Notes under the pieces: model-generated | Told to the model about the DNA's origin: nothing | What the model saw: only the letters and a program-made list of their open reading frames with translations | Databases searched by the model: none | Shown: positions 39,600 to 52,016 of the stretch, one piece after another | Position numbering within the stretch: position 1 is the stretch's first letter | Layout: every line of letters begins with the position of its first letter | Made by a program: the position numbers and the translations under genes | NCBI GenBank assembly: GCA_013396755.1 | Contig: VWZF01003853.1 | Location: 1,408,142-1,472,141, forward strand | Reading direction: 5' to 3' | DNA: 64,000 nucleotides | Origin: Sclerurus mexicanus | Taxonomy: Eukaryota > Chordata > Aves > Passeriformes > Furnariidae

Positions 39600-40299
39600 A
39601 GGTAAGCTATTCATGTGAACAAAAGGGTGAAAAGGAGAGGAACCAACTGAATCTGACTGAAGAAAGAACTGCAATGTGGGGGAAAGCTGGTACAGTTGAC
39701 ATGGTGAACACAATCTTGAATTTGGGATACAGACCAAGTCTGAGGTGGGTAAGAGGACAGGTAGGAAAGGAAGAAACAAATTCAGATGACAGAAGCTAGG
39801 AAGAAAGAAGAGAATGAAGCACAACACCGAAGATGGAAAACTACAGGAAACAGAAATGGAGCCAGTGGAAATGCAAAACACAGAGAGTAAAGATCCTAGT
39901 TATGATGGAGAACTAGAAGCGAAACTGAGGGTAGTGAATAGAAACCTGAGACCAGCAGACAGGAGTGTGAATACCTGGAAAGGAAAGAACACTGGGATAA
40001 AAAATTTATTAGTTAGAATCCCCCTGAACAAGAGTTCTGGATCTCAGATAAGAAGCCCTTTAGCAAGAAACAAACCATTTACATTGGGAAAATCAGAGTG
40101 TGACAAAAATTTCAAAATAGGGAAAAAAAGATTGGGACAGGAAGATATCACACAAGGAATAAGCAGAAAAATCAGCATCCAACAGAATATGTTCACTGGA
40201 ATAGAACTGAAGATTCTAGAGTTTTATCACTACTTTGAAACTCTTAAAAATTTCAGAAAACCATTCACAGATGACATCATTTGGACCACAGATGAATAA
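39600..40299 (+). other. Purine-rich tract with a 161-codon open frame
   Basis: The + strand is poor in T and rich in A and G (AGGAAGAAAGAAGAGAATGA and similar), which removes stop codons by composition alone. Within it, 39,814-40,299 is open for 161 codons from ATG (MKHNTEDGKLQETEMEPVEM) to TGA-less TAA. The frame ends KPFTDDIIWTTDE. I see no domain, no signal peptide and no splice or promoter context. It is more likely a by-product of strand composition than a gene, but it is the longest gap-free open frame in the window. Confidence 0.3.
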
Positions 40300-42983
40300 C
40301 AAATTACTAGGATCACATTCTCTGCTAGCTCAAGTGGTAGAAGTCTCATGGCAAAATATATAAATTTCAGCATTTCTAAAGACTTACATGCTATATGCAT
40401 ATTAGTCTTATAAATGGAATCCCACATGACAGAAGGTTTCCTCCTGTCCATCAGGGTTGCTGTCTTTTTTATCTAGCATGTTTGAACATTTTGTTTATAT
40501 GCAAACAATTTTTTTCTCTTTTAAACAGGTATCAAAAACCTGTCAGTTTTTAAAAAAAGTAGTCAATCACAAAAATTAAAGATTATTTGATCTTGTTCTC
40601 TGTGTCCTTGTGCCCAAGATACTCTTGTATGATACTGAACAAAATGTTAAAAAAAAATTAAATAGCAACACTACATCATATAAGGACCTTGCCATATGCA
40701 CTGCAAATGTTGGCAAGTGCGCTGTTAATAAGATAGGTCTGCAGGAAAAGAGAGACAATTAATATTGTCCTGGAGAATTTGATTTTCTTCTTGTTTCTTG
40801 CATGCAAATCATATTTAAAAGACAAAGAGAAAAAATATATTTTAAAAAAAATCCACAAACTTTTAATGAGCAATCCATTCTTATCAAAATTATTAACTTA
40901 GTGGCTTGGGGTTAACATTGCAACAGATCTAAGTGTTTATACTTGCAGTCTAAATCAACACAGACCGTGCTACAAATCAAGCAGTGAGGTCTTTTCTAGA
41001 TATGGATTTATGGATCCCTGTTGAAGGGTCTATTAAAAACAACAAAGAAAAAACAGGTTATTGTTACTAAATTAGACCTTCATGGGAAAACATCTTAGAA
41101 TACATAAATCATTAATTCACTGATAGATTATTTAAAAAAAATCATATCATAAAGGCCCTAAATTGGACATTTAACATGAAGGAATATGTAATGTATCTCC
41201 AGGGACTTCTGTGAAAATATTACTAGTGGAACATGCAGGCACTACAGACTGAAAATAATGAAGCAGCAGAAGAGGAAATTAAGAAGGTTCAGTATGAGCA
41301 GCACATAACCAAATGGTAAGGCCACGCATTATTTGATACCAGGAAAAAGGTTTCAATATTGAATACTGAACACCATCTATGCCATTCTATGCTAGATACT
41401 GAAAGAAACATTGTAGAAAAAAGTGTAACACTTAACCCTACATTTACAGGCCAAATTACAGTTCTTACAAGAATCTCTAATTCTGGCATTTTACAATTTA
41501 TGAGAGCTTGACCTTGCAACTTCAAAGTTCTTTGAACACAGTTTTTGTTGCACAATAACAAAACACACACTATTTCCCCAAGAAATATACACATCACTTC
41601 ACTTGCAGATTATATTCATCATACAAGAGATGCATATTAATGCAATCATACACAGCATGCATCATCAACATTTGTTTTCCTTATTGTATTAGTAACATAT
41701 GCTATGACCAAACAACAAGCTTTTGAATGAGTCCAGAAAAAAAATTGTCACATTTTGCTTTGACACTAGCTCCCCCTCCAGACCAGCCTAAGATTATAGT
41801 AATGACTTTTTATTTTCATTCTGGCTCTGCAACAGGATGTAAATACTCAAATCCAAACCTTCTTCATTTTTATTCACTTAAATGTCAATGAACAGATGGA
41901 TCAGATAAACAATATATAAAGTTATCTTTTTTTTTTTTTTACTCTACATAGATTCCATGCCTGGGAAAATCATTTGGTTTAGAAAAGATCTGACAGATAA
42001 AGCGCCAAATCCATACAGTCACAGAAAGATAGGAATGGACCAAAAATACCCTTTTCACACTATAAATTGTGTCCAATATTTGTAATACATAAACACTCAA
42101 TTATACAATCAAGTCTCTATATGCAGACCCAATAAAGTGATCATAGACCACTAATGCCAAACCAAAAGGAAGCCCCCATATGGTTTAGTACTACCTTTAC
42201 TAATTCACTTAAGGTGAATTAGCTCCATTTCTACTCCAGGAAGTATAGCTAACATTTTTTTTTTTGTTCTCATATTATCTAAAACTGATATCTTTTTAGT
42301 TGTTCAGCTAATGAAACTGACAAAATTTTAAACAAGACACAGGAGTAAAAGGGAAAGAAATCTACAAATTCCAACTGACCTTCTGTATTTCCCAGCTGTC
42401 AAATGTCCCAGCAGCTACCTGACTAAAAGAGTGAATTTGCCTTATTCAATACTGCCCTTCCCTTGTTGTTGAACTGCTCATTCAGAAAATATGAATAATT
42501 AATCATACTTTTCACTCTGAAAAGGGCTGTCTTACTACATGTTGTTGGGCAAATATGCAAACTTTGCAATATGCTAGTCTGCCAGTTTAAGGTACATATG
42601 CATATGAAACCCTAACAAGTATCAATAGAAATTTGGCAGTGAGCATACCTGCACGAACGGGAGAAACAAACACTACTGGAAATACATCAAAGCAGTCTCC
42701 AACTCCTAATAACTACTTTTCCTTAATTACAGAAAGAATTGTAAGTCATCTGGAAAACCACCCCAAGCACCAGCAGCCCAGGCAATGTTGGCCATTTGTT
42801 TGCTTTTGCAGTTCAGACTTTTCTAACGTTTTTGACAATTTATGGTGGAGAACTACTTGTAAAAGGAAATAAGATCAACACTATAAAATCAAACCTTTTA
42901 ACGCTTAAACACTCTTTCCAAAGTATTTACTCCAATAGCTTTCAGGCCCAGACATTACGATACTGTATTTTGGGGTAGAAAGA
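40300..42983. other. AT-rich non-coding DNA upstream of the CpG island
   Basis: No gene or recognised repeat seen. A minus-strand 5' splice site match with CpG dinucleotides (CGTTCGTGCAG|GTATGCTC) lies at 42,640-42,660. It could mark a 27-base 5' UTR or micro-exon close to the island, but nothing else supports it. Confidence 0.5.
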
Positions 42984-43070
42984 ATATGTGTGTATACAGG
43001 TACATATGTATACTGAAACATACTTTTCAGCTGATGTGTATGTTTCAGTATACAAATATTCACACACACA
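42984..43070. repeat. Inverted repeat with perfect 16-bp stem
   Basis: GTATACTGAAACATAC at 43,008-43,023 is the exact reverse complement of GTATGTTTCAGTATAC at 43,038-43,053, with a 14-base loop. The arms extend imperfectly outward: ATATGTGTGT on the left faces CACACACACA on the right. The hairpin could form in either strand. It lies about 450 bases left of the CpG island. Its role is unknown: a structured RNA, a cruciform, or a small TA/CA-rich palindrome. Confidence 0.85.
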
Positions 43071-43740
43071 AAAAAAAAAGGCGCTAAGTGCTAATACGAG
43101 ACCACTGGTAAAGTGAAGAATGTCCTGAACACACGATTGTTTTCCACATCCACATACATACAGCATGTACGGTGTACCATGAGTGCATTGAAGACACAAG
43201 GACAGCAGGTACTACCCTGGATGAAGTTAGTCTTCCAACAAGCAATTTTTCAGCTCATGTCTTTGCCCATAGGCTTCTTGGTACAACCTGCACCACGACG
43301 TTTTAGTTCCTGTCTATTCCTGTACCCTCAACCATGAGCTTCTGAAAGCAGAGGGTCACCGCCTGATCTTTGGAGAGCATCACGAGGACAGTGCCTGCAC
43401 ACTTGCACATACGTGTGAAAGACCTTAACACACATCAAGCACAAACCTGGCTAAAGGTAGAATCGCCACAGCCTTACCGGTAACAGAATCCATGAGCAAA
43501 GCGGTAAATCGTGCCGAAATACGGGGAAGGTCGCCGTGGGAAAAGCCCAAGCAACACCCGATGGCTTCGTACCTTTGCCAGATAAGCACTTTACCGAGGT
43601 GGCAGGCGGCCCTGGAGCGCGAGCTCCGTCCACAAAGCCCACGTTTCCCGTGTATTTCTCTCTGCCAAAACCAGGCGTCCCCCCGGGCGGCCGCAGTTCC
43701 CGGGACAGGGAAAGTTGGAGGCCAACACCCGCGCCCTGCG

Positions 43741-44318
43741 NNNNNNNNNNNNNNNNNNNNNNNNNNNNNNNNNNNNNNNNNNNNNNNNNNNNNNNNNNNN
43801 NNNNNNNNNNNNNNNNNNNNNNNNNNNNNNNNNNNNNNNNNNNNNNNNNNNNNNNNNNNNNNNNNNNNNNNNNNNNNNNNNNNNNNNNNNNNNNNNNNNN
43901 NNNNNNNNNNNNNNNNNNNNNNNNNNNNNNNNNNNNNNNNNNNNNNNNNNNNNNNNNNNNNNNNNNNNNNNNNNNNNNNNNNNNNNNNNNNNNNNNNNNN
44001 NNNNNNNNNNNNNNNNNNNNNNNNNNNNNNNNNNNNNNNNNNNNNNNNNNNNNNNNNNNNNNNNNNNNNNNNNNNNNNNNNNNNNNNNNNNNNNNNNNNN
44101 NNNNNNNNNNNNNNNNNNNNNNNNNNNNNNNNNNNNNNNNNNNNNNNNNNNNNNNNNNNNNNNNNNNNNNNNNNNNNNNNNNNNNNNNNNNNNNNNNNNN
44201 NNNNNNNNNNNNNNNNNNNNNNNNNNNNNNNNNNNNNNNNNNNNNNNNNNNNNNNNNNNNNNNNNNNNNNNNNNNNNNNNNNNNNNNNNNNNNNNNNNNN
44301 NNNNNNNNNNNNNNNNNN
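43741..44318. other. Assembly gap (578 N)
   Basis: An unbroken run of N within the CpG island. Its non-round length suggests a gap sized from reads or scaffolding. The sequence on its right edge is a GC-rich tandem repeat, a common reason for failed sequencing. Reading frames that run through the gap are not evidence of coding. Confidence 1.
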
Positions 44319-44352
44319 GGCCCTGCCCTGCCCGGCCCTGCCCTGCCCGGCC
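44319..44352. repeat. GC-rich 15-bp tandem repeat at gap edge
   Basis: GGCCCTGCCCTGCCC is repeated twice in tandem and a third copy begins (GGCC). The left end is cut by the gap, so the true copy number is unknown. The G-rich strand (GGGCAGGGCAGGGCC) has runs of three G and could form a quadruplex. Confidence 0.9.
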
Positions 44353-45567
44353 GGACCGGCAGCAGCGCCGCGCTCGGAGGCGCCGCCCGGAGCCCCCGGC
44401 AGCGCCGCTGCCCGCAACAGGCTGCTCCTCGCCCGCAGCGCCAGCGCGTCCTGCCCGGGGAACAGGCGCTCGGGCTTTTTAGCGTAAAGGCCCCCACAAA
44501 GGACAGAAGTGTCACGAAGAATTGTATTGTTAGAGTAAAAAGAGTGCTGCTGTGTGTCCGCTGGGTGACCGCGGGGCTTGGGAGAGGCCCGCTCTGCCTG
44601 AGCAGCTCGGAATGACTGCGACTTCAGCACATACAACTTGCTCGGCTCCTGTGGGAGGTTACCAAAACCCTTCCTGAAAGAGCACATACACAGGTAGACT
44701 AGGGTAGATACAGAATTTCAGGGCAGATAATGTAACTATCATTCCCTAAACATTCACGTGGGAAAGCCGTATACATTTCCAAAGTTTGTAACATGCACTG
44801 GGAATGTTTCAGCGAGCTCGGGAGATACAATGGCAGGGATGGGAAGGTAGCATGTGGAGCAGTAATTGTAGCAGAAATATGTTTCAGGATGCTGACTTCT
44901 GTAAAAGCCAGAGATGGTAAGGATGGATATTTTATAACTATCGAATCCTTCTCACACTACCTCCTAGGCTTAGAAGAGCCTGCATATTGGTACTCTGTCA
45001 TGTATTTGTTCACACTTGTCGTCTCTGGTTTGTTCCACAAGCTCTCTTCTTGGTTTTTGTTTTGTTTTGTTTTTTCCAGAACTAGTAAACAATCACAATT
45101 GTGCTTGTAAGGTCTCTGCAAGTTTCTCTTGGTTTTTCTCTTTTGACTTCATGTGTTAGGGGTCAGCTGTGTGCTAACATGGAGCTTGGGGCACAACCAC
45201 TACAAGCATTGTCTGGGCGACCGAAAGAAGAATTATAATATTCTATGCCAATACAACTTTCCAGAGAGGCCTGGAAATGCAAAAATAATTAATACATCTG
45301 TTTTCCTTAAGGTTTCAGTTCCTAACTGACAATTCTAGAGATTACTTTAGAAATTGAATCACAAACAGATTGCCAGTGGTTGTCAAGTAAGGTTGCAGTC
45401 GCTAGCTCCTATCACTGGGATAGTTGCTGTATCTGCTAACAATTATATTGTCTTCAAATTTAGCTAAGGATTTGGATTCCATAAACCAAATTCCACCTAT
45501 CAGAAATATTTTAAAAGTCTATGTATATGCAAAAGAGTCAAAACTGTGTGAAGATAAGGAAAGCAAG

Positions 45568-45683
45568 CCCCCATCCTGGAAATATTCAACATCAGGTTGA
45601 ACAGGTCTGGTTGAAGAGGTTCAGGGGGTTTGGACTAGACGACCTTTAAAGGCCTCTTGCAACACAAATCCTTCTATGATTCT
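45568..45683 (+). mobile_element. CR1 LINE, 3' end fragment
   Basis: A plus-strand CR1 tail: CCTGGAAATATTCAACATCA, GGTTGAACAGGTCTGG, TTTGGACTAGACGACCTTTA, AAGGCCTCTTGCAACAC, CTTCTATGATTCTAAG. It is 5'-truncated to about 115 bases and moderately diverged. Confidence 0.88.
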
Positions 45684-48063
45684 AAGTTGCATCAAGATGA
45701 TCCAGAAACTAACACACAGCTTTCCAAATGATACATTTAACTGCATGTTGCCTTTGCTTGGAAGATCGCACCTAAAGAAAGATGCTAAAAGAAGATAAAA
45801 TCATTCAGGGAGACATCTGAAAACTGGAAATCTTCTGATGGATCTTTCCTCTCTAGTAGGAAAATACTGTTTTGTAGACATAAATCTGACTACTAACTCA
45901 CAAAATATTAAGTTACTTTCAATGTAAACAGTTCTTAGATACAATGTTGCAAACTGGAAAAAAAAATCAGGTCAAAATAAATGGGCTATTTCCTTAGTAC
46001 ACTTGTGTCAATTTCAACTGTACTTACTATGGTGTGAAATTAAATGCATTTCAAGTGATTGCTTAATGCAATCAGGAAACTACTGCTGTTTACTTGCTTT
46101 CAAACCCATGATATTCTGTGCTATAGGCATGTTATCTTACATCAAAGAAAATGACACAGTACTACACGTAGTGTCCACTGGAGATACCAGTGAATGAAAT
46201 GTGATCAATTTGCACATATATTTTCAGTGGCATATGGGACATTTTTTCATTACTCTGGTTAGGAAATTAAGTATCTTAAACAATTTTAAGGTGGAGCATT
46301 CTAGTTTTAGTTGTTCAGTGTACATTTTCTAATGCTTAATCTCACAACTTAATGAATTGCTTTTACCTGGTACAGACTCAAAATCTGCTGGAGTCAGCTA
46401 ATTTTTTTCCATTTGACAAGAAAGTTGTAGCACTTTTACATAGCAGGTGGAATCTCAGCAGGGCAACTCTTGTTTCCCTTTGATGAAACATCCTGCCACC
46501 TGTCTCAGAAGTTTCTCTGAGTAGCAACTTGAGTTAAAATAAAATGTAAAGGTATTTTAAGTTTTACCCCAAGTATACGAACACATACTGGAGTCCACAT
46601 TTAAACCTCACTATAAACAAAATTCTACTTTTTTGAACTTTTTCAAACTTTTTCTTTCTCTATGCAATGTTAACTGTTTCCTGCTCTTGCCTATCTCTGA
46701 ACCCCACAGCCATAAAGCAGTCTTAATGGATACCAACAGCTCCCCGCAAAAATACCTGGCTTCTTAAATCCTTATCCTTTTATATGAAATATAACTTCAT
46801 CCCGGTTGTATGGTTGTCTCAAAAACTTTAGAAGCAGATTTAGCTATCATAGTAGTGAAAGTAAGCTTGAAAGTAAGAATCACCAGATCTGGAAAGCATG
46901 TTAAAAAATGCTTCTCAAATTAATTGGGGGGATTTTATTAAGCATCAGTTTTGGGGTTTGGTTACGTAAGGTTTTCTGAACATCTTTTGTTTATTACAGC
47001 ATAACAGTACCTTGGAAACACTTTGCTTATAAAGACACTTGATTCCCCAGGTGATGCCGGAGTTAAACCACACTATGATCTAAATTCCTCCATATGCAGC
47101 TTGGTGCTGCAAACTGGCTTTACTTCACACCAACTATTCTATATTATCTGTTGCAGACCACTGTAAAATGGTAGAACTCAAGTACCACTAAATCTAAAAT
47201 CAGAACAGGAGGAGGTTACAGGCATTTTTCTCTGTGCTGACCACAAAGAATAATAGTTTCTGGCATAATTTATCCAAGCTTTATTTCGTCATATGAAGCA
47301 GGAATAAGGCATGGGTAGAAATAGCTCAGTATATTTAAGAAACAAATTGTAAAATTACATTAGAAAAAAAATAATAATTGGAGAGGGAGGGTGCTAAGCT
47401 TTTGTCCCTCTTAAATAAAGACTGTATGTACTGGGGAGGAGAAAGAGCTGGAAAAGAATACAAATCTCTAAATCAGTTAATTTTTCCTCCATATAGAAGT
47501 CAACATGCTATGAGCACCCAGATACTTTACCAGTCAGGGAACTGCAGAAATGCAACCATAATATAAGAATTACAGAAAACCTATCACAAGGGCTAAAGGA
47601 AATTCAAGACGCAATCAGCAGGGAGATTACAGAAACTGTCAATGTTAAATGAAACTTTTTTTTTCAATGTCTAAGAATGTTACCAATCATTTAATACTAA
47701 ATCAAATTCCTTAAATTCTAAAGAATGTTTTAAAGGGTCCATCAAATATTTCTTTTCTAGCCCTCAGTATTTTTCCTGCTTTTTCCAGTGGTTTGGAATC
47801 TAGTCTTGTACTTGTTAAGTCTCAGTTTCATGTAGAAAATAATTCCAAATAATTGAAAAAAAAATCCTAGCAATGTTATAAGAAACTTTTTAAAACATTT
47901 TAATTATGATTTACACCTGTGTCCATTAAAGGATATCAAGAAAACCTGTATTTATTCCTCCTTTTCCAAGAACTGTCAGCAGGTATAACCAGTTACTGTA
48001 AGTGCTGTACAAGGTAATGGTTCCTCCTCCATGGAGATCAAATCAAAACAAAACTTTTCTGAG

Positions 48064-48199
48064 TAGCCGAGATGTATCGCTGTTACAAGATGTGAGAGCG
48101 CTTGAGCACAACATACAGAAGTGGTTGCAGCTGCAGAGCAACTCAGCAAACTTTTCTGTCCCATTTATCAAAACACTTTCAGTTTCCAGCTTAAAGCAG
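48064..48199 (+). CDS. Candidate internal exon, unknown protein
   Basis: On the plus strand AAACAAAACTTTTCTGAG, a modest 3' splice site, is followed by an open block of one base plus 45 codons. It ends TTAAAGCAG|GTGAAA, a good 5' splice site. The peptide starts SRDVSLLQDVRALEHNIQKW and ends VPFIKTLSVSSLKQ, with leucines spaced as in an amphipathic helix. CpG and GC content are above the flanks (GCCGAG, ATCGCTG, GAGCGCTT). Open frames also exist on the minus strand at the same place, which weakens the call. If real, it belongs to a gene read rightward from the CpG island. The protein is not recognised. Confidence 0.28.
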
Positions 48200-51100
48200 G
48201 TGAAACAATAACAAATATTGCACAAGGACTGTTTATTTGTATCAAAAGCATTTGAATAAAGTGTTTCTATAAATCAGTGCAAACTTATTTTCTCTTGACA
48301 CTTCCACTTTTACAATGCTTCACTTTGAATTCTGGCGGGAACTGATGTGGCATACCAGTTTGTTTCTGTTCAAACACTGGTTTTATTACAAGCAAAGGCT
48401 TCAAGGTCAAAAGGAACAAAGTGCAAACACTATTAAAATGGGCTGGGTAGGCTGTGTAATCAAAAAAAAAAAATCACATTATGGATGTTCAGTAAACATC
48501 AAAGATACCTGTAGATATGTGAAAAATATAGCTGCACAGCGGTGTGTCTTCTGGGGAATGAAGAAGGAATGGCTTTACTAGCACAACAGCAGCCTATGCA
48601 TCTCTGCAGAAGAGAGACAGTGCTTTCATAATATTGGAAAGACAGTAATGGAAATGCAAAGACAAAAGGATCTTCTTCATGTATATGTTTGGGATTTTTT
48701 TAATTGAGCCACAAGTAGTATAGCTGTGTAAACACAGTCATTTGGCCCTGAGACAAGTAAGTAAAATACAAAATATCCAAAAATTGTGCCTTTGGATTAT
48801 CCAAAACTAAGCACAGTAAAAGTTTCTTCAAGATTAAAATCCAACTATGCAGTTTGCATTACAAGCTGAACGAGCTGCAGTGTGGACACTGTCACCTAAA
48901 GATGAGCCAGCACTTCCCACTTTAAGATCCCATTTCAGTTGCTGACAGCAGGAGTACCTAATTTCATAAACTGTCAGCCATTTGAACCAGCATTTTCAAA
49001 GCTCCGTCCCTTTTCTTTCAAGTGCCTTAAGATTTGGAGTAAGAGTTTCAAATTTGTCAGGGTTGTGCTGGTGAAAACAGTGTGCCTTTAGCTTTTCCTC
49101 TAAAAATCTGCTGGTATTTAGCCAGACTATTTCTAAAAGGAGCAAGGAAAAGATAGGACTTTAAAAATCAGATTTTTCACACCCTCAGAACTGCCATATA
49201 AACAAATTGAATTTTGCAACTGTGTTTTCTAATTAGATTTCCCTAAGATGCTACATTTATTGGATATGGCCTAGTCTTTCAATGGGACTCAGTTTCTGAA
49301 ACTCAGTTTCTGGTGTAGCTCTATATTGGAGAAAAAGAGACAGAAGGAAGTCCCCTCTCTCATGTTTCACATCATCTCCCTGCATCTCTTATTCCTGAAG
49401 AATCTAAGACATCTTTACAGACAGACAAACTCATCACTTCTTCCACTGTAAAATAGTAGAAGAGACAGCCTTTCTAGAGCTGAGCAATGAATACAAACCT
49501 CTAAATATGCTAATGTGGTATTACTAAGATGTTAATTGCCACAATATTTCAAGGTTTCCTTGCTCAGATTTATTTTCTAATAACTGAATGCATGGCACTC
49601 ATAAGGGTGCTGGCAACTACCTTATTTGCATAGTACACTACAGCTGTATTAATTCTCTCTTCTGGACACTACTTCCCTCTATGAAGGAGAGGCACTTGTT
49701 CATCATCAACACATTTTTACATGACAGTTTCCTAGCTTTATTCAGCTCCTATTTCTACCACAAGAGAAAGTGGTAATTTTTATTGAATGCTTGACTGTGC
49801 AACAATGTTTCTTCAGAGCAGGTTTTTTTTTTTTTTGTTTGTATACACCCAAAGGGAAACAAATAAAGCTACTAAGTTGCCGCTGTTTTTGCCACCAGGT
49901 CAGTTTCTTGCTTTAAGATCTTGGCCCTTGAATTCGGGAGTCTTGCTGACTTGAAGTCATTTATCTTTGCAATGGACTGGGCATTAAAATTCTTACTTGC
50001 TAATTTTCTTCCTCTCTCAGATCAAGTTGCCTACCCCAACAGATTTGTGTAAATAAATTTATCAGTTGAAGTAGGATTTTCAATATTGTAATTTAACAAT
50101 AGCACTATCAGATAATTTCTAGGTATTCATGGAGAACAAGAACTTATCTGAGAGTCCCATCTGTGTGCTCACAGGGGTGTGGTGGCTCCGTTCCCTTTCC
50201 AAACAATGAATTTCCTGTAAAGGTAAACTTACACTCAAGAACAGCCCGATCTGGTTTACAGCCTGAAATAGAAATGTGAACATTTTATCTGTGGCTTATA
50301 GAGAAAACACTACTGCCTTTTCAAATAATAACCCCAGCTGTCCTCTTTCTCAGCATTGCCTTTGCAAGAGGTTTATGCACACACTTTCAAAGAACGAGCA
50401 GCCAATAAAACATGTACTGGAGAAAGGCAGTCTGTAGCACTGGCCCAGCATGTCACATGAAACTCTGGTGAGTTCTGGACATAAATACTTCTGCAGAGTA
50501 AAACCACAAAAGACAAACACATTTTATTCGATTAAGCTTTTATTAGACTATTAGACTCAATTATTTTATTTTGCTTTTGACTAATCTACATGAACTTATT
50601 ATTACATCAGTAGCTGCAACTGAAATAGTTCTCAAATATCCCAAGGGCATTTCATTGTTGTTGTGTCTATCAGTATTTGGTGCAAATCGAAAAACAACTA
50701 ATAAGCAAGCAAAACCAATTTATCTGTGTCATTTACTTATCAACCCATTCTCAAGTCACATGTCCCACATGTAACTTGAGCGACCAGTTTTCCCTTCCAT
50801 TAGCAAGCACATTAAGAAAAAGGATCTACCTCCTAGCAATACCAGATAAACTAGATACTGTACCCTACCTGGATATTTAAAAGTTATGTGCAGGGCCTTC
50901 AGTTGAATTTTTTTCCTGTTTCTAGCAGCATCAGCACAAAGCAAAGACTGTGGCTAACAAATAAGTATAAAGCATGACTTTGTATCTCATAAAATAAAAT
51001 AAAACCCCACAGCTGTTAAGTATCTACCAGGAAATACAGCCTTCTCTTCTACCACCTCTTCTCCTGCAATTGAGGCAAAACATCTACTTGCACCTCTAGA

Positions 51101-52016
51101 AAAGGCTCTTACTACAGTGATAGATGTACTCAAGACTTCATTTCTAACTTATTAAACTACATTATCCTTGGGGAAAAAAAATCCTCCAGATGGTTAAAAA
51201 CATACCAGGGGTTTTGCTGAGAAAGAAAGGCTGTAGGGAAAGAAGGGTTGTTGTGAGCAAGCCACTCTGGTATGCCCATCTGTGTTGTTTCTCAGCCACA
51301 TGCCAGGGTTGTTTAAGGTTTTTCTTCTAACATCCAGCATTCCCACATGGTAGCAGCTCCCTTAGTGTCCCACTGTAACCAGAAAGCTGTCAGCTAGTGA
51401 AGAGAAACAAAGCTTTTATGGGTAATGCTCAGAGCCACTGCACTCTTACCAGGTTTCGAAACTGGCTATCTTATTTCTTAGTTTTGTTTGGATTCTTTCA
51501 ATAATAAATTACTTCTAACTTTGAAGAAGAAAAATATATTTAGAAAAGCCAAAGTACTAAGACTTCTCTACTAATTTTGAAAAATGTTATGTTGCATAAT
51601 GTGAAGGATTGAAACTGACTTTTATTGCTAACCTTTCACCTTTCTCAAATTCAAGTGGTGACTTCAGAGCACCTCTAACAATCAGCTGTGGGGGTTGGGG
51701 TGGGGGTGGTTAGACACTGGTAATGTACAGTTGCTCTTTCTGAAAGGTCTGATAGTTCTTAGTTTACATATTTGACCATAGTTTAAGGCAGCCTTCTTTC
51801 CTGCTAGTTGTGCCAGATTAAGCTGACTTGCTGTAATGCCTTTCAGCAACTTGAAAAGCAGCAGAGCAATGTCTGGGTTAGGACCTGGTTACTACTGAAG
51901 GCAGTTACCGATCTGGCCAGTGCTGAAAGAGGGCTAAAAGACCTCCTTATGTGTCCTAAGCAAATATGTCTTTAGCTACAGTAGTAGTGTTTATTTGCAC
52001 AACTATTAACTATAAG

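Larger units (their letters stand above)
43490..44620. promoter_or_regulatory. CpG island, probable promoter
   Basis: GC-rich sequence dense in CpG, unlike the rest of the window, flanks the assembly gap on both sides. It contains a NotI-type GCGGCCGC word at 43,687-43,694 and GC-box-like GGGCGG. Such islands mark vertebrate promoters and first exons. On the minus strand an ATG at 43,493-43,491 opens MDSVT and reaches ACCG|GTAAGG, a strong 5' splice site at 43,477-43,476, which could be the end of a first coding exon. A second minus-strand donor match is GCAAAG|GTACGAAG near 43,570. On the + side no certain first-exon end is visible. The gene is not identified. The transcription start probably lies in or beside the gap. 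Confidence 0.75.

Noticed and set aside
43425..44687. Long reading frames (up to 420 codons) across the CpG island on both strands
   Set aside because: Most of each frame is N in the assembly gap, which cannot show stops. The visible ends are GC-rich and open in several frames at once.
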